DNA of 64,000 nt, from assembly GCF_050003625.1 (NCBI RefSeq), contig NC_134401.1, forward strand, positions 91,552,852 through 91,616,851. Direction: 5' to 3'. Each line of letters begins with the position of its first letter. Position 1 is the first letter of the stretch. Positions 47,148-56,768 of this stretch are shown in pieces. The notes beneath the pieces are model-generated. The model had not been told where the DNA came from. It made no database searches and saw only the letters and a list, made by a program, of their open reading frames with translations. Made by a program: the position numbers and the translations under genes. The DNA is from Haematobia irritans. Lineage: Eukaryota; Arthropoda; Insecta; Diptera; Muscidae.

Positions 47148-50021
47148 TTATCTATTTAGATGTAAAATAATATTTCTTTTTAACGATTCTCTATTCTCAG
47201 ACAAGTTTATTATACCATAAAGTTGATTAAATTGTACGCATAATCGACGAAAGGGGTCGTTATTGGCATAATTGGCTCCAAAGTAAGAAATACGCAAAAG
47301 TTCAAAATTTCTGCTCGGTCTGATCGGAACGTTGATCAGAATTCTACTAAGAAGAAATTCTGATTCAATTTTTCCCTGAATAATATTCATAACAAAAGTC
47401 ACATTTAACATCGTCCTCCTACTTGACAATGAGGGTAATCTTATAATATTTAGTCTATATTCGTATGACGGAAGTGAGCTGTGGTTCCACCCACGTCCAC
47501 GAAGACAAAATAGAAGGAATTGCTTCTGAACAGATTCAATCATATTCTTAAAAATGGCGTAATAGGGGTCCCAAACTACGGAACCGTATTCCAGGTTCGG
47601 TCTTACCAATGAAGTGTATAAAGTTTTCGTGACTAAGGGATCGTTGAATTCTTTGCTCCACCGTTTCATGAAGCCAAGGGCAGTGTAAGCTTTACTAACT
47701 ACCATTAGAATATGCTTACGAAAGTTTAGACGTTGATCCATAAGTAAACCTAGATCCTTATAGGAATCGACAGCTTCTAGTTCATTAGATCCGAAAAAAT
47801 AATTAGTATTTAGAGGAGTTCCTCTTGAAAATCGCATTAATTTACACTTAGATATGTTTAATTCCATCAAATTAACATCACACCATTTATAAAAGTCGTC
47901 GAGATCAGCTTGAAGATAGCATTGTTCGTCAGAATCAGAAAATGATCGGAAAATCTTTACATCGTCCGCGAACATCAAGACATTAGAATGTCTTATTACT
48001 GTTGGCAAATCATTAATAAAAAGACAAAACAATATGGGACCTAGATGACTCCCCTGAGGAACCCCCGATGAGACATATATAGGCCTAGAAGTGGCCGTAC
48101 CAAATTTTACTCTTTGTGTTCTACCAATTAAATAGGATTTCAACCATTTTAATAATGAATTTCCAAAACCGCATAAATCAAGTTTAATCAATAGAAGGGA
48201 ATGGTTTACCTTGTCGAATGCTTTGCTGAAGTCCGTATATATTGTATCGGTCTGGTTACGACCTCTGAAGGCGTCATTTACCAGACATGTAAATTCTAAA
48301 ATGTTCGAAATCGTTGACCGAGACTTTCTAAATCCGTGTTGACAAGTGCAAAGTATAGATGATACCTGGTGAGAAATTGATTCAGTCAATATTTTCTCCA
48401 TAAGTTTTGGAATAGCGCAAAGATTTGAAATACCTCTGTAATTACAGGCTACATTTCTACTGCCTGATTTAAACAAAGGTATTATAAAAGATTCTTTCCA
48501 TATCTGCGGTAAATATCCAGAAATTAAAGAATTATTAAACAATATAGATAGGGGATAAGAAAGTTGGTCAGCACACTCTTTCAATACACATGAAGGAATG
48601 CCATCGGGACCCGCATTATATGACGACTTGACTGTTCTCAAATTTCTTAAAACCGTATCTTCATCTATAAAAGAAACGTCTATTAGGTTGGAATTTCTTA
48701 TATCGTAGGGGTAATCACTATTTTGATTAAAGGATTTATCAGAGTAGGTGGTTGCAAAAAAATCCGCGAAAATATTAGATATATCAACATCATTATCAGC
48801 TGACATAGAACCATATTTCATATAACTCGGTATACAATTCGAACGACGTTTAGAATTTACAAATTTATAGAAGGATTTAGGATTAACTTTCAACTCATTT
48901 CTCATCCTATTTAAATAATTATTGTGAGCCAGCTTATTTTCCAAATTGTATCGTGATCTAGCAACTGAATAATTTGTAAAATCTCGAGTGGATCCTGATT
49001 TTTTAAATTTTTTATATAATTTATTCTTCTTATTCTTTAATTTTGAAAGGTTTCTAGTACTCCAAGGAGGACCGGAAGTACGATCAACTGTAAATCTAGG
49101 AACTGATTTAGAGATACAATCTAATAAAATTGAGTAGAAGCAAGATGACAACTCGTTTATCGAATTTGAAGTTAATATGTCACTCCAATTTATTTCTGAA
49201 AGTAATGATTTAAGTTTAGAAAAGTTTGCCTTCGCGAAGCAATATTCTTTCCTCACTGTGGTGCTTTTTAGTGGTGTGAGGCTCGGGGTAGATATATTTA
49301 CACTCAGAGTAGGATGAAAAGTATCTGCTGGAAGGGTTATTGGTTCACATGATTTAAGGTAAGTATCCGATGTATGATTGACAAATACTAGATCGAGTAG
49401 TTTGCCATAGGAATTAAATATATTATTAATTTGAAAAAGCCCGAAATTGAACAAGGAATGAAGAAAATCGTTAGAAAATCTATTCGAAGTTATTGGTAGA
49501 AGACTATTAGAGTCTGAAGAAAATATCCACGATACTGATGTCAAGTTGAAGTCACCCAAGACGACTAAAACATCGGACGGTAAAGAAGAATTGAAAGCAG
49601 ACTTAATGGCCGAAAGGTGTTGTGAATAGATTTCATTATCAGAAGAAGAAGGTACATAAGAACAAGATATATATAATGAAAAGTTAGCCAAATTTACTTT
49701 TAGAATCAAAATTTCAATATTATCGATAACTGGAACAAGGATCTGTTCTGAAGGAAAGTCGGTGGAGACTGCGATCAATACACCCCCACCAGTCTTCTTA
49801 ACTTTGCTTTCCCGATCACACCTGTAAATTTTGTATTTTGAGCACAATATTTCCATATCGTAAATCTTACTCTGGAGCCATGTTTCTGTAAAGGCTAAGA
49901 TTTGGAAATCAAAACCAAAACTGTCTGAGTAAAGAGATGTTAATTTCGTGTTTAAGCCTCTAACATTTTGATATACGATAGATATAAGATCGGTAGAAGA
50001 AGTTATTAGTTTTTTGGAGCA
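47148..50021 (-). CDS. LINE ORF2: APE-type endonuclease and reverse transcriptase
   Basis: One open frame of about 957 codons with no internal stop. It opens after a stop at 50022-50024, so it overlaps the end of ORF1. The first ATG is at 49856, but endonuclease motifs precede it (YQNVRGLNTK and FTETWLQ), so translation must begin upstream, by reinitiation or a non-ATG codon, or the true start was lost. Endonuclease: N in QNVRG, E in FTETW, GDFN (residues 101-104 counted from the 49856 Met), FHPTLSV near the end. Reverse transcriptase: DFSKAFDKVNH, GVPQGSHLGPILFCLFINDL, and the catalytic FADD at about residue 628. No RNase H domain. Jockey/CR1-like in overall form; I do not assign a clade. 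The intact frame suggests recent activity. Confidence 0.92.
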   Translation of the reverse strand, partial: CSKKLITSSTDLISIVYQNVRGLNTKLTSLYSDSFGFDFQILAFTETWLQSKIYDMEILCSKYKIYRCDRESKVKKTGGGVLIAVSTDFPSEQILVPVIDNIEILILKVNLANFSLYISCSYVPSSSDNEIYSQHLSAIKSAFNSSLPSDVLVVLGDFNLTSVSWIFSSDSNSLLPITSNRFSNDFLHSLFNFGLFQINNIFNSYGKLLDLVFVNHTSDTYLKSCEPITLPADTFHPTLSVNISTPSLTPLKSTTVRKEYCFAKANFSKLKSLLSEINWSDILTSNSINELSSCFYSILLDCISKSVPRFTVDRTSGPPWSTRNLSKLKNKKNKLYKKFKKSGSTRDFTNYSVARSRYNLENKLAHNNYLNRMRNELKVNPKSFYKFVNSKRRSNCIPSYMKYGSMSADNDVDISNIFADFFATTYSDKSFNQNSDYPYDIRNSNLIDVSFIDEDTVLRNLRTVKSSYNAGPDGIPSCVLKECADQLSYPLSILFNNSLISGYLPQIWKESFIIPLFKSGSRNVACNYRGISNLCAIPKLMEKILTESISHQVSSILCTCQHGFRKSRSTISNILEFTCLVNDAFRGRNQTDTIYTDFSKAFDKVNHSLLLIKLDLCGFGNSLLKWLKSYLIGRTQRVKFGTATSRPIYVSSGVPQGSHLGPILFCLFINDLPTVIRHSNVLMFADDVKIFRSFSDSDEQCYLQADLDDFYKWCDVNLMELNISKCKLMRFSRGTPLNTNYFFGSNELEAVDSYKDLGLLMDQRLNFRKHILMVVSKAYTALGFMKRWSKEFNDPLVTKTLYTSLVRPNLEYGSVVWDPYYAIFKNMIESVQKQFLLFCLRGRGWNHSSLPSYEYRLNIIRLPSLSSRRTMLNVTFVMNIIQGKIESEFLLSRILINVPIRPSRNFELLRISYFGANYANNDPFRRLCVQFNQLYGIINLSENRESLKRNIILHLNR

Positions 50022-50603
50022 TTAATGGATGGTAAGTAAGCAATATCTGTACGAGGAGTGTCCTTGTAGACATATTCGGAAATGAATGCATTTGGTGGCC
50101 AAAAACTTGGATTAACAATTGTTTCATAGATCTCCATTGGTACAATAATTTTGAAGGATGATTTGCTTCGCCTTTCACGATATTTAAATTTGAAAACGCT
50201 TATTGCAAAATCTCTATTTAATTTAGATTTAATATAATAGGATATGTCTTCATTCGTAGTTTGAGCTGCAAATCTTGCTGCAAAAATTGTTTTTTTGGGT
50301 GTAACCACTTCTAAAGGTTTTGGAGAAACAGTTGGTAAAGGTGAGGTTAATGGTGTGTGGTATCTGTTGGATCCAGAAGGTGTTGCCGTAAGTAAGGTAT
50401 GAACATTTGAAATAGATGTCGCTGTAGTTTGTTGAGTAGATGTAGTGGAAGTAGAAGGAGTAATTGTTAGTGGTGAAGTGATATTACACGGTGAAATTAT
50501 TTGTATTGGGTCAGAAGAAAACGATACAGCACTGTTTAATTGATTATTCGGTTCAGTAGAAATATTCGAGTTAGTAGCTACATTATTGGATACATTATTA
50601 GGA
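50006..50603 (-). pseudogene. LINE ORF1, C-terminal part only
   Basis: A Ser/Thr/Pro-rich stretch (SPLTITPSTSTTSTQQTTAT) is followed by a compact basic domain: FAARFAAQTTNEDISYYIKS, FKFKYRERRSKSSFKI, NPSFWPPNAFISEYVYKD. It ends INAPKN at 50006. This is the arrangement of LINE ORF1 nucleic-acid chaperone proteins. The N-terminus is lost to 5' truncation at about 50603. The open frame beyond that point is unrelated rolling-circle and MITE sequence. Confidence 0.8.
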
Positions 50604-50953
50604 TACCGATCGCCTTTAAATTGAATTCTGAGCCGATTTAGCGATGTCCGCACCCTCAGAAAAAATCGCTTCTCTAACATATGTTCCAAACATATTTTGC
50701 AGGAAGCACATATGTTATTGGATACTGCCGATACATTAATATGTTTGTTTAATGTGAACATATTATATGTTTGGAAGCATTTTGAGCCCAAAAATATTAT
50801 ATGCTTGGAAGAATTTTCCCCAAAGAAGATTGTGCTCATTACCTCACATAATTTTCACTTTCATGAAATTTTTTAGTTCTTGGATCCTTTTTCTGTAATA
50901 CAAATAATGTTGATGAAATTATTCAATTTTATAATTTTTTAAATTTTACCTTT

Positions 50954-51029
50954 CGTCTGGACTTAGAATCGAACCGGGAACCATGCAATTTCTAAGCCAA
51001 CACACTATCCCCTTGGCTACGTAGCTGTT
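50954..51029 (-). other. tRNA-like module 1 in outer T2 MITE
   Basis: Minus strand: TAGCCAAGGGGATAGTGTGT ... CGGTTCGATTCTAAGTCCAG. A- and B-box-like elements are recognisable but decayed. Confidence 0.6.
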
Positions 51030-51190
51030 ATAGTCACCAATAGACAATTATCGTTATAAGTTAAATTTATATAGCATAGTTTGCAGCGCCCACGAGCCGA
51101 TGCAAACAAAACATTATTCAACAGAAACATATATTTGTTGGCAACGTGGAGCAGTGGTTAGCATGTCCGCCTTGCATGCAAAGGGTCCTA

Positions 51191-52165
51191 CACGGATGAA
51201 AAAGACTGTTTTTCATATGTTTGGCTATAAACATTATATGTTTGGAACACAAATTTTTAAACACAATATTTTTGAGTGCAAGCATATAATGTTCATAAAC
51301 TAGCATAACATGTTTGGGACATATATGTTAATATGTTAGAACATATTATGTTTGGGACATAAAATGTTTGTAAATATAATATGCTTGGATGCAAACATAT
51401 ATTAATTTAGAAATAGCCTATAAACATATATGTGTTTAGTAGCTTGGAGCGCTATTTAACAGGGAGCGATATTGAATTAAGTTGGTGGTTGTTGCTTGTT
51501 ATTACAAAATTAACATTTTATTTTTCCTTGGGCAATTGATCAGCTACTTCTTTGATCCTTACAAACTGTGTGGTCCGCTGTTCGAATCCCCGTCCGGCAA
51601 AAGGTAAAATTAAAATAAAAAAATCATACAATTGAATAATTTCTTCTACAATGTTTGTATTACAGAAAAAGGTGCTAAGAACTAAAAAATCTCGTGGAAG
51701 TGAGAAAGATGTGGGGGAATATACAATTGGGCAGAAACAAAATTTTGAGCATTCAGGTCGAATACCTATGTTGTTAGCACCTATATTACCTGTTTATTTT
51801 CATAATTCATTATGATTGTAAATATATAAATAAATAAATAAAATTTTGAGCACAATATTGTTTGGGAGAATTTTTTTAAGCATATAATATTTTTGGGTGC
51901 AAAATGCTTCCAAACATATTATATGGCCACATAATAACATATTGTTTTTTGGAAGACAACATTATTGAATTTGGATGCAAAAATACAAAATGTTTGGAAC
52001 TTAGACTACCCAAACATATATTGTTTAGACCAATATGCTTTCAAACATATTATATATTGGAAGAGATCAAACATATAAATGTTTGGGCAATACCCAAAAA
52101 TATATATTCTTGAAGCAAAATATGTTTGGGAGTATATGTTACAGAAGTGATTTTTTGTGAGCGTG
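51191..52165 (-). mobile_element. T2 MITE, inner inverted copy
   Basis: 975-bp element, inverted relative to 28707-29661 and close to it throughout. It runs CACGGATGAAAAAGACTG to TGATTTTTTGTGAGCGTG, flanked by TA (51189-51190, 52166-52167). Contains a tRNA-like module at 51530-51598. Confidence 0.9.
51530..51598 (+). other. tRNA-like module in inner T2 MITE
   Basis: GGGCAATTGATCAGCTACTT ... CTGTTCGAATCCCCGTCCGG, with B-box GTTCGAATCCC. Same module as 29271-29338. Confidence 0.6.
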
Positions 52166-52809
52166 TAGGTTCAATCCCTACTCCGACCGAACACCTATTT
52201 TTTTTTAATTTTTGTATTTATATTTTTATATTATTAAATTAAATTTCTACAATGAAACTTCGAAATGTGTGTTATTAAAGATTTACAGTCAGGAAAGAAC
52301 AGTGCTTGATATAAACGAAATGGACTGAGCTTTTGGATAAAATATTATTTTTTATATATTGCAAAATATATTGCATAAATATATTGCGAAAATAACAATT
52401 TTGTAACAAAAAACTGTTTTTGGTATAAAAGCTTGAAATTTTGGAAGGAATTCAAAAACTCTAACAAAAGAAGAACTTGGAGTCGAGTATAAACATACAT
52501 AAATAATTTTATAATATACTCATAAATTTAGTTAGGCGTGAACAGTTTTTTACAAGCATTTAACACAATTTTAAATGCATTTAAAACTTATCGTGTTTTT
52601 TACTTAATTTCATTTTTACCCTTAAGGCCAGTATTAAGTTGGCCTTATGGTACTAAAATGACAGTTTTGCCTTTTACTTTTCCTTAATAATTCATTTTAA
52701 AGAAAATAAACTTTTTAATTTTTTTAGCAAAACTCGAACTTAATGCCCGCTTCCGAATGTCTATCTCTTTACACGAGTATTCAAATTAAATAATATTTAG
52801 ACTTAAGCA

Positions 52810-53979
52810 TATTCACTCTTCAGTTGTCAAAATGCCGTCCAAGCAAGAAGAGCAGCGTATCAAAATTTTGCTCGCGCATCGCGAAAATCCGAGCTACTCG
52901 CACGCAAAGCTGGCAAAATCGCTAAAAGTTGCCAAATCAACCGTTACAAATGTAATTAAAGTGTTTGGGGAACGTCTGTCGACAGCCAGGAAGTCTGGAT
53001 CGGGGGGAAATCGAAAACCGGAAGCCGCTGAGACGACAAAGAGACTTGCCGGTAGTTTCAAGCGAAACCCTAACCTCTCTCTCTCCGAGATGCCGCAAAT
53101 AAGCTGGGTGTATCGTCTACAACCGTGCATCGAGCCAAAGAACGAGCCGGACTATCGACTTACAAGAAGGTAGTGACTCCAAATCGCGATGATAAACAAA
53201 ATACGACGGCCAAAGCGCGATCCCGGAGGCTGTACACGACGATGCTGACGAAGTTTGACTGCGTGGTAATGTACGACGAAACCTACGTCAAAGCCGACTA
53301 CAAACAGCTTCCGGGACAGGAGTTTTATACGGCAAAAGGACGGGGAAAGGTAGCAGATATTTTCAAGCACATAACACTGTCGAAGTTCGCAAAGAAATAT
53401 CTGGTTTGGCAAGCCATCTGTACCTGTGGCTTGAAAAGTAGCATTTTCATAGCTTCCGGGACTGTCAACCAAGAAATTTACGTGAAAGAGTGTTTGAATA
53501 AACGTCTGCTGCCTTTCCTGAAGAAACACGGTTGTTCCGTACTGTTTTGGCCGGATTTGGCATCTTGCCATTACGGTAAAAAGGCCATGGAGTGGTACGC
53601 CGCCAACAACGTGCAGGTGGTTCCCAAGAACAAGAACCCTCCCAACACGCCAGAGCTCCGCCCAATTGAGAAATACTGGGCTATTGTCAAGCGGAACCCA
53701 AAGAAGACCAAAAAACTGCTAAGGACGAGCAGCAGTTCAAGGCAAACTGGCTTTCTGCGGCGAAGAAGGTGGACAAGGTGGCTGTACAAAATCTGATGGC
53801 AGGTGTCAAGCGTGAGGCGCGGCAATTCGGATTTGGAAAAGCGAAAGCCTAACTGAATATTTTTCCTGAATTTTATACTAATTGAACTTGAAAAAGAAAT
53901 TTAATTTGATTTTTTAAATAAACGATTTCACCGATTTACACGCGTTTTCCCTTGACCAAATTTTGACCGTATCACCCTT
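52810..53979 (+). mobile_element. DD37E element, second copy, 5'-truncated
   Basis: Similarity to 21850-23121 starts at ATTCACTCTTCAGTTGTC just before the start codon, so the 5' terminal repeat and leader are missing. The 3' terminal repeat TTGACCAAATTTTGACCGTA + TCACCCTT is complete (53952-53979) and followed by TA. The left side (about 52560-52800) is AT-rich and includes a TAGCAAAACTCGAACTTAAT phrase like the end of the MITE at 54558. Confidence 0.9.
52832..53852 (+). pseudogene. DD37E transposase with two small frameshifts
   Basis: Starts MPSKQEEQRIKI. Compared with the other copy, an extra CT in a CT-run near 53080 shifts the frame after NPNLSL. Reading resumes in another frame through YDETYVKADY (first Asp), FWPDLASCHYG (second Asp) and RPIEKYWAIVKR (Glu). 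One A is missing from an A-run near 53715, shifting the frame again. The conserved tail FGFGKAKA ends at 53852 and is absent from the first copy. All catalytic residues survive; only slippage-type indels disrupt it. Confidence 0.9.
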
Positions 53980-54557
53980 TATTAACATATGTGTCCCAAA
54001 CATTAAGTGTTAGTTTAGGAACATTACATGTTTGCACTTAAATATATTGTGTTTAAAATTTGTGCCCGAAACACATTTTGTTTATATCGGAACATATGAA
54101 AAACATATTTTTCTAACAGTGCGTGTGTCTGTCTTTTCATGTATTTTTGTGTGCAAAGTACTGCTCGCAGTTTGAGTCCGTCTTCTTCAAATTTGGTACA
54201 GGGTTTTACTTCGGCCCACAGACAACTACAAAATGGTCAAGAATATAATAAAGTCAGCCCCAACCGACTTTAGACTTTACTTACTTGTTATACCCTCCAC
54301 CATAGGATGGGGGGGTATATTAACTTCGTCATTCCGTTTGTAACACATCGAAATATTGCTCTAAGACCCCATAAAGCATATATATATATGGAGGGTCTTG
54401 GTGAAATTCCTAGTCGATCTACACGTAAAAAAAAAAATTCTTTCCTCCCAAACGAAATTTTAGATAAACAAAGTTAGTTTCTCATTTGCTTTTCGCTGTA
54501 AGGAAGTTTATTTAGAATATACTTTTTGTGATCTAAAAATAATTTCATAAAGACTAA

Positions 54558-54788
54558 ATGTGGGTACTAAGTTCAAGTTTAGCCGCTAATTTTCACTGAA
54601 GTGAAAACTAAATGGGTAAAAAAACATGTAATTATACATATTTGATGCAGATTTCATTATAACTTGATGCGGAATAGCCCAAAGCAAATTTTCACAAAGT
54701 TTGTATTCCTTAAAATGAGTTATTTAAGAAAAGTAATCGTGAAAACAATGACGATTTTAGCGGCTAAACTCGAACTTAATACCAACCT
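54558..54788. mobile_element. 231-bp MITE with ~27-bp inverted ends
   Basis: GGTACTAAGTTCAAGTTTAG (from 54563) pairs with CTAAACTCGAACTTAATACC (to 54783): 25 of 27 positions by my count. Flanked by TAA (54555-54557, 54789-54791). The empty site AAGACTAACTC is seen in T1 copy 3. The end sequence also occurs alone near 52730. Confidence 0.82.
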
Positions 54789-54939
54789 TAACTCAAAAAA
54801 CACTGTCTTTCTCGCTAATTACATTTACACTCACGCCTTTCTAACTTCCACGAGGTATTTTTAGTTCTTAGCACCTGTTTCTGTAATACAAACAATGTAG
54901 AAAAAATTATTCGATTTTATAATTTTTTTTTAAATTTTA

Positions 54940-55010
54940 CCGGACGGAGAATCGAACCGCGAACCATGCAATTTGAAAGCCAATACACTATCCACTGAGC
55001 TATGTAGCCG
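54940..55010 (-). other. tRNA-like module 1, T1 MITE copy 2
   Basis: Minus strand: GGCTACATAGCTCAGTGGAT ... CGCGGTTCGATTCTCCGTCC. Clear A-box and B-box. Confidence 0.7.
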
Positions 55011-55121
55011 TTATTGTCATCAATAGACAATTACCCATATAAGTTATATTTATATAGCATAGCTTGCGGCGCCCACGAGCCGATTAAACAAAGTTTATTT
55101 CAGAGAAAAATACATTTAGTT

Positions 55122-55195
55122 GGGCACTGTGGAGCAGTGGTTGCTACGTCCAACTTGCATGCCAAGGGTCGTGGGTTCGATCCCTGCTTCGACCA
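55122..55195 (+). other. tRNA-like module 2, T1 MITE copy 2
   Basis: GGGCACTGTGGAGCAGTGGT ... GTGGGTTCGATCCCTGCTTC. Perfect B-box GGTTCGATCCC, followed by CAAAG and a T9 run. Confidence 0.72.
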
Positions 55196-55438
55196 AAGTT
55201 TTTTTTTACATATATTCCAGATATAGTCGGAAGATTCCGAAAAAATTTTCAACACTACATTCTACTATATTAAATTTTTACTATGAACTGTAAAATGTGT
55301 CTTATTAAAGACCTAAAGTCATAAAAGAACAGTGTTTGATATAAACGAAATGGACTGTGTTGTTGGTTCACAAATAACTTTTTTTATTGAAAAAATAAAA
55401 ATTTTGTAACAAACGATTTTTTTCTTGGTGATAAAATA

Positions 55439-56372
55439 AAGGGTGATTTGTTAAGAGCTTGATAACTTTTTTTAAAAAAAAAACGCATAAAATTTGCAAA
55501 ATCTCATCGGTTCTTTATTTGAAACGTTAGATTGGTCCATGACATTTACTTTTTGAAGATAATTTCATTTAAATGTTGACCGCGGCTGCGTCTTAGGTGG
55601 TCCATACGGAAAGTCCAATTTTGGGCAACTTTTTCGAGCATTTCGGCCGGAATAGCCCGAATTTCTTCGGAAATGTTGTCTTCCAAAGCTGGAATAGTTG
55701 CTGGCTTATTTCTGTAGACTTTAGACTTGACGTAGCCCCACAAAAAATAGTCTAAAGGCGTCAGATCGCATGATCTTGGTGGCCAACTTACCGGTCCATT
55801 TCTTGAGATGAATTGTTCTCCGAAGTTTTCCCTCAAAATGGCCATAGAATCGCGAGCTGTGTGGCATGTAGCGCCATCTTGTTGAAACCACATGTCAACC
55901 AAGTTCAGTTCTTCCATTTTTGGCAACAAAAAGTTTGTTAGCATCGAACGATAGCGATCGCCATTCACCGTAACGTTGCGTCCAACAGCATCTTTGAAAA
56001 AATACGGTCCAATGATTCCACCAGCGTACAAACCACACCAAACAGTACATTTTTCGGGATGCATGGGCAGTTCTTGAACGGCTTCTGGTTGCTCTTCACT
56101 CCAAATGCGGCAATTTTGCTTATTTACGTAGCCATTCAACCAGAAATGAGCCTCATCGCTGAACAAAATTTGTCGATAAAAAAGCGGATTTTCTGCCAAC
56201 TTTTCTAGGGCCCATTCACTGAAAATTCGACGTTGTGGCTCGTTAGTAAGTCTATTCATGATGAAATGTCAAAGCATACTGAGCATCTTTCTCTTTGACA
56301 CCATGTCTGAAATCCCACGTGATCTGTCAAATACTAATGCATGAAAATCCTAACCTCAAAAGAATCACCCTT
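55439..56372 (-). mobile_element. DD41D (rosa-type) mariner with internal deletion
   Basis: 934-bp element with TA at both sides (55437-55438, 56373-56374) and ends AAGGGTGATTTGTTAAGAGC / TCAAAAGAATCACCCTT. The host T1 MITE is known without it at 62388-62400. A 237-residue frame covers the catalytic half only. Confidence 0.88.
55546..56259 (-). pseudogene. DD41D mariner transposase, N-terminal domain deleted in frame
   Basis: 237 residues from MNRLTNEPQRRIFSEW to the end. Catalytic residues: D35 (ILFSDEAHFWLNGYVN), D128 (WFQQDGATCHTA), D170 (CDLTPLDYFLWGYVK). That leaves 41 residues between the last two, the DD41D pattern of the rosa-type mariners. The full enzyme in this family is about 340-350 residues, so roughly 100 residues with the DNA-binding helix-turn-helix are missing. 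The first residues MNRLTNE look like the genuine start, joined directly to the catalytic half. It could fold as a catalytic fragment but should not bind the ends by itself. Confidence 0.88.
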
Positions 56373-56459
56373 TATATACTTTTCGAAGTAATTCAAAAAA
56401 CTCTAACAAAAGAAAAACGTTTAGGGTACACGTTTTCCAAACGTTTTTTTCTTTGCGTG

Positions 56460-56768
56460 TATTACAGATATATTCGGAAGATTCCGAAAAGATGTTCAAC
56501 GTTGCATACTACTATGTTAAATTTTTAATGAAACTGTAAAATGTGTCTTATTAAACACTTAAAGTCAGAAAAGAACAGTGATTGATATAAACAAAATGGA
56601 CTGTGTTATTGGTTAAAAATTATTTTTTTATTGAACAAATAAAAATTTTGTAACAAACGAATTTTTTTGGAGATAAAAGTTTAAAATTTGCAAAATAATT
56701 CAAAAAACTCGAACAAAAGAAAAACGTTTTCGGTACACGTTTTCCAAACGTTTTTTTTTCTTTGCTTA
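56460..56768 (-). mobile_element. Partial T1 MITE copy in tandem
   Basis: ATTACAGATATATTCGGAAG to ACGTTTTTTTTTCTTTGCTT repeats the module 2-side terminal third of the T1 MITE immediately after copy 2. It lacks the tRNA-like modules. Confidence 0.8.

Larger units (their letters stand above)
47052..50603 (-). mobile_element. Non-LTR retrotransposon (LINE), 5'-truncated in ORF1
   Basis: Oriented on the minus strand: ORF1 C-terminal part, then a long ORF2, a ~70-bp 3' UTR and a 27-nt poly(A) (T-run 47052-47078). The 5' truncation and poly(A) tail are typical of target-primed insertion. The insertion lies in a type A element. I could not define a clean target duplication. Confidence 0.92.
51141..52187 (+). 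other. tRNA-like module 2 split by an insertion
   Basis: GCAACGTGGAGCAGTGGTTA ... TGCATGCAAAGGGTCC (51141-51190) continues at 52166 with TAGGTTCAATCCCTACTCCG. The inner T2 element entered at a TA immediately beside the B-box. Rejoined by position, the two parts have tRNA-like spacing. Confidence 0.75.
50651..54125 (+). mobile_element. T2 MITE (outer copy) with two nested elements
   Basis: Starts CACCCTCAGAAAAAATCGCT at 50651 and ends TTCTAACAGTGCGTG at 54125, inside the GTCY core of a type A element. It contains divergent tRNA-like modules (50954-51029 minus; plus-strand module at 51141, split by the inner T2 copy), the inner T2 copy (51191-52165), and a DD37E relic (about 52810-53979). Without those two it would be about 1.3 kb. 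Confidence 0.75.
46971..54289 (-). mobile_element. Type A DINE-1-like element split by a LINE and by a T2 MITE
   Basis: Host pieces: 46971-47051 (TATACCCTTTACCACTACTG), 50604-50650 (ATACCGATCGCCTTTAAATT up to GATGTCCG) and 54126-54289 (TGTCTGTC, ending CCGACTTTAGACTTTACTTA and CTTGTT). Read in order they give a type A right hairpin, GTCY core and left end. A type B element abuts directly at 54290. Confidence 0.7.
54422..56459 (-). mobile_element. T1 MITE, copy 2, carrying a DD41D mariner and a small MITE
   Basis: Ends CACGTAAAAAAAAAAATTCT (54422) and TTTTTTTCTTTGCGTG (56459), TA at both sides. Nested insertions: a 231-bp MITE (54558-54788) and a 934-bp mariner (55439-56372). Divergent tRNA-like modules at 54940-55010 (minus) and 55122-55195 (plus). 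Confidence 0.85.

Noticed and set aside
50604..50839. N-terminal extension of the LINE ORF1 frame
   Set aside because: The open frame upstream of about 50603 is type A element and T2 MITE sequence read through by chance after the LINE's 5' truncation.
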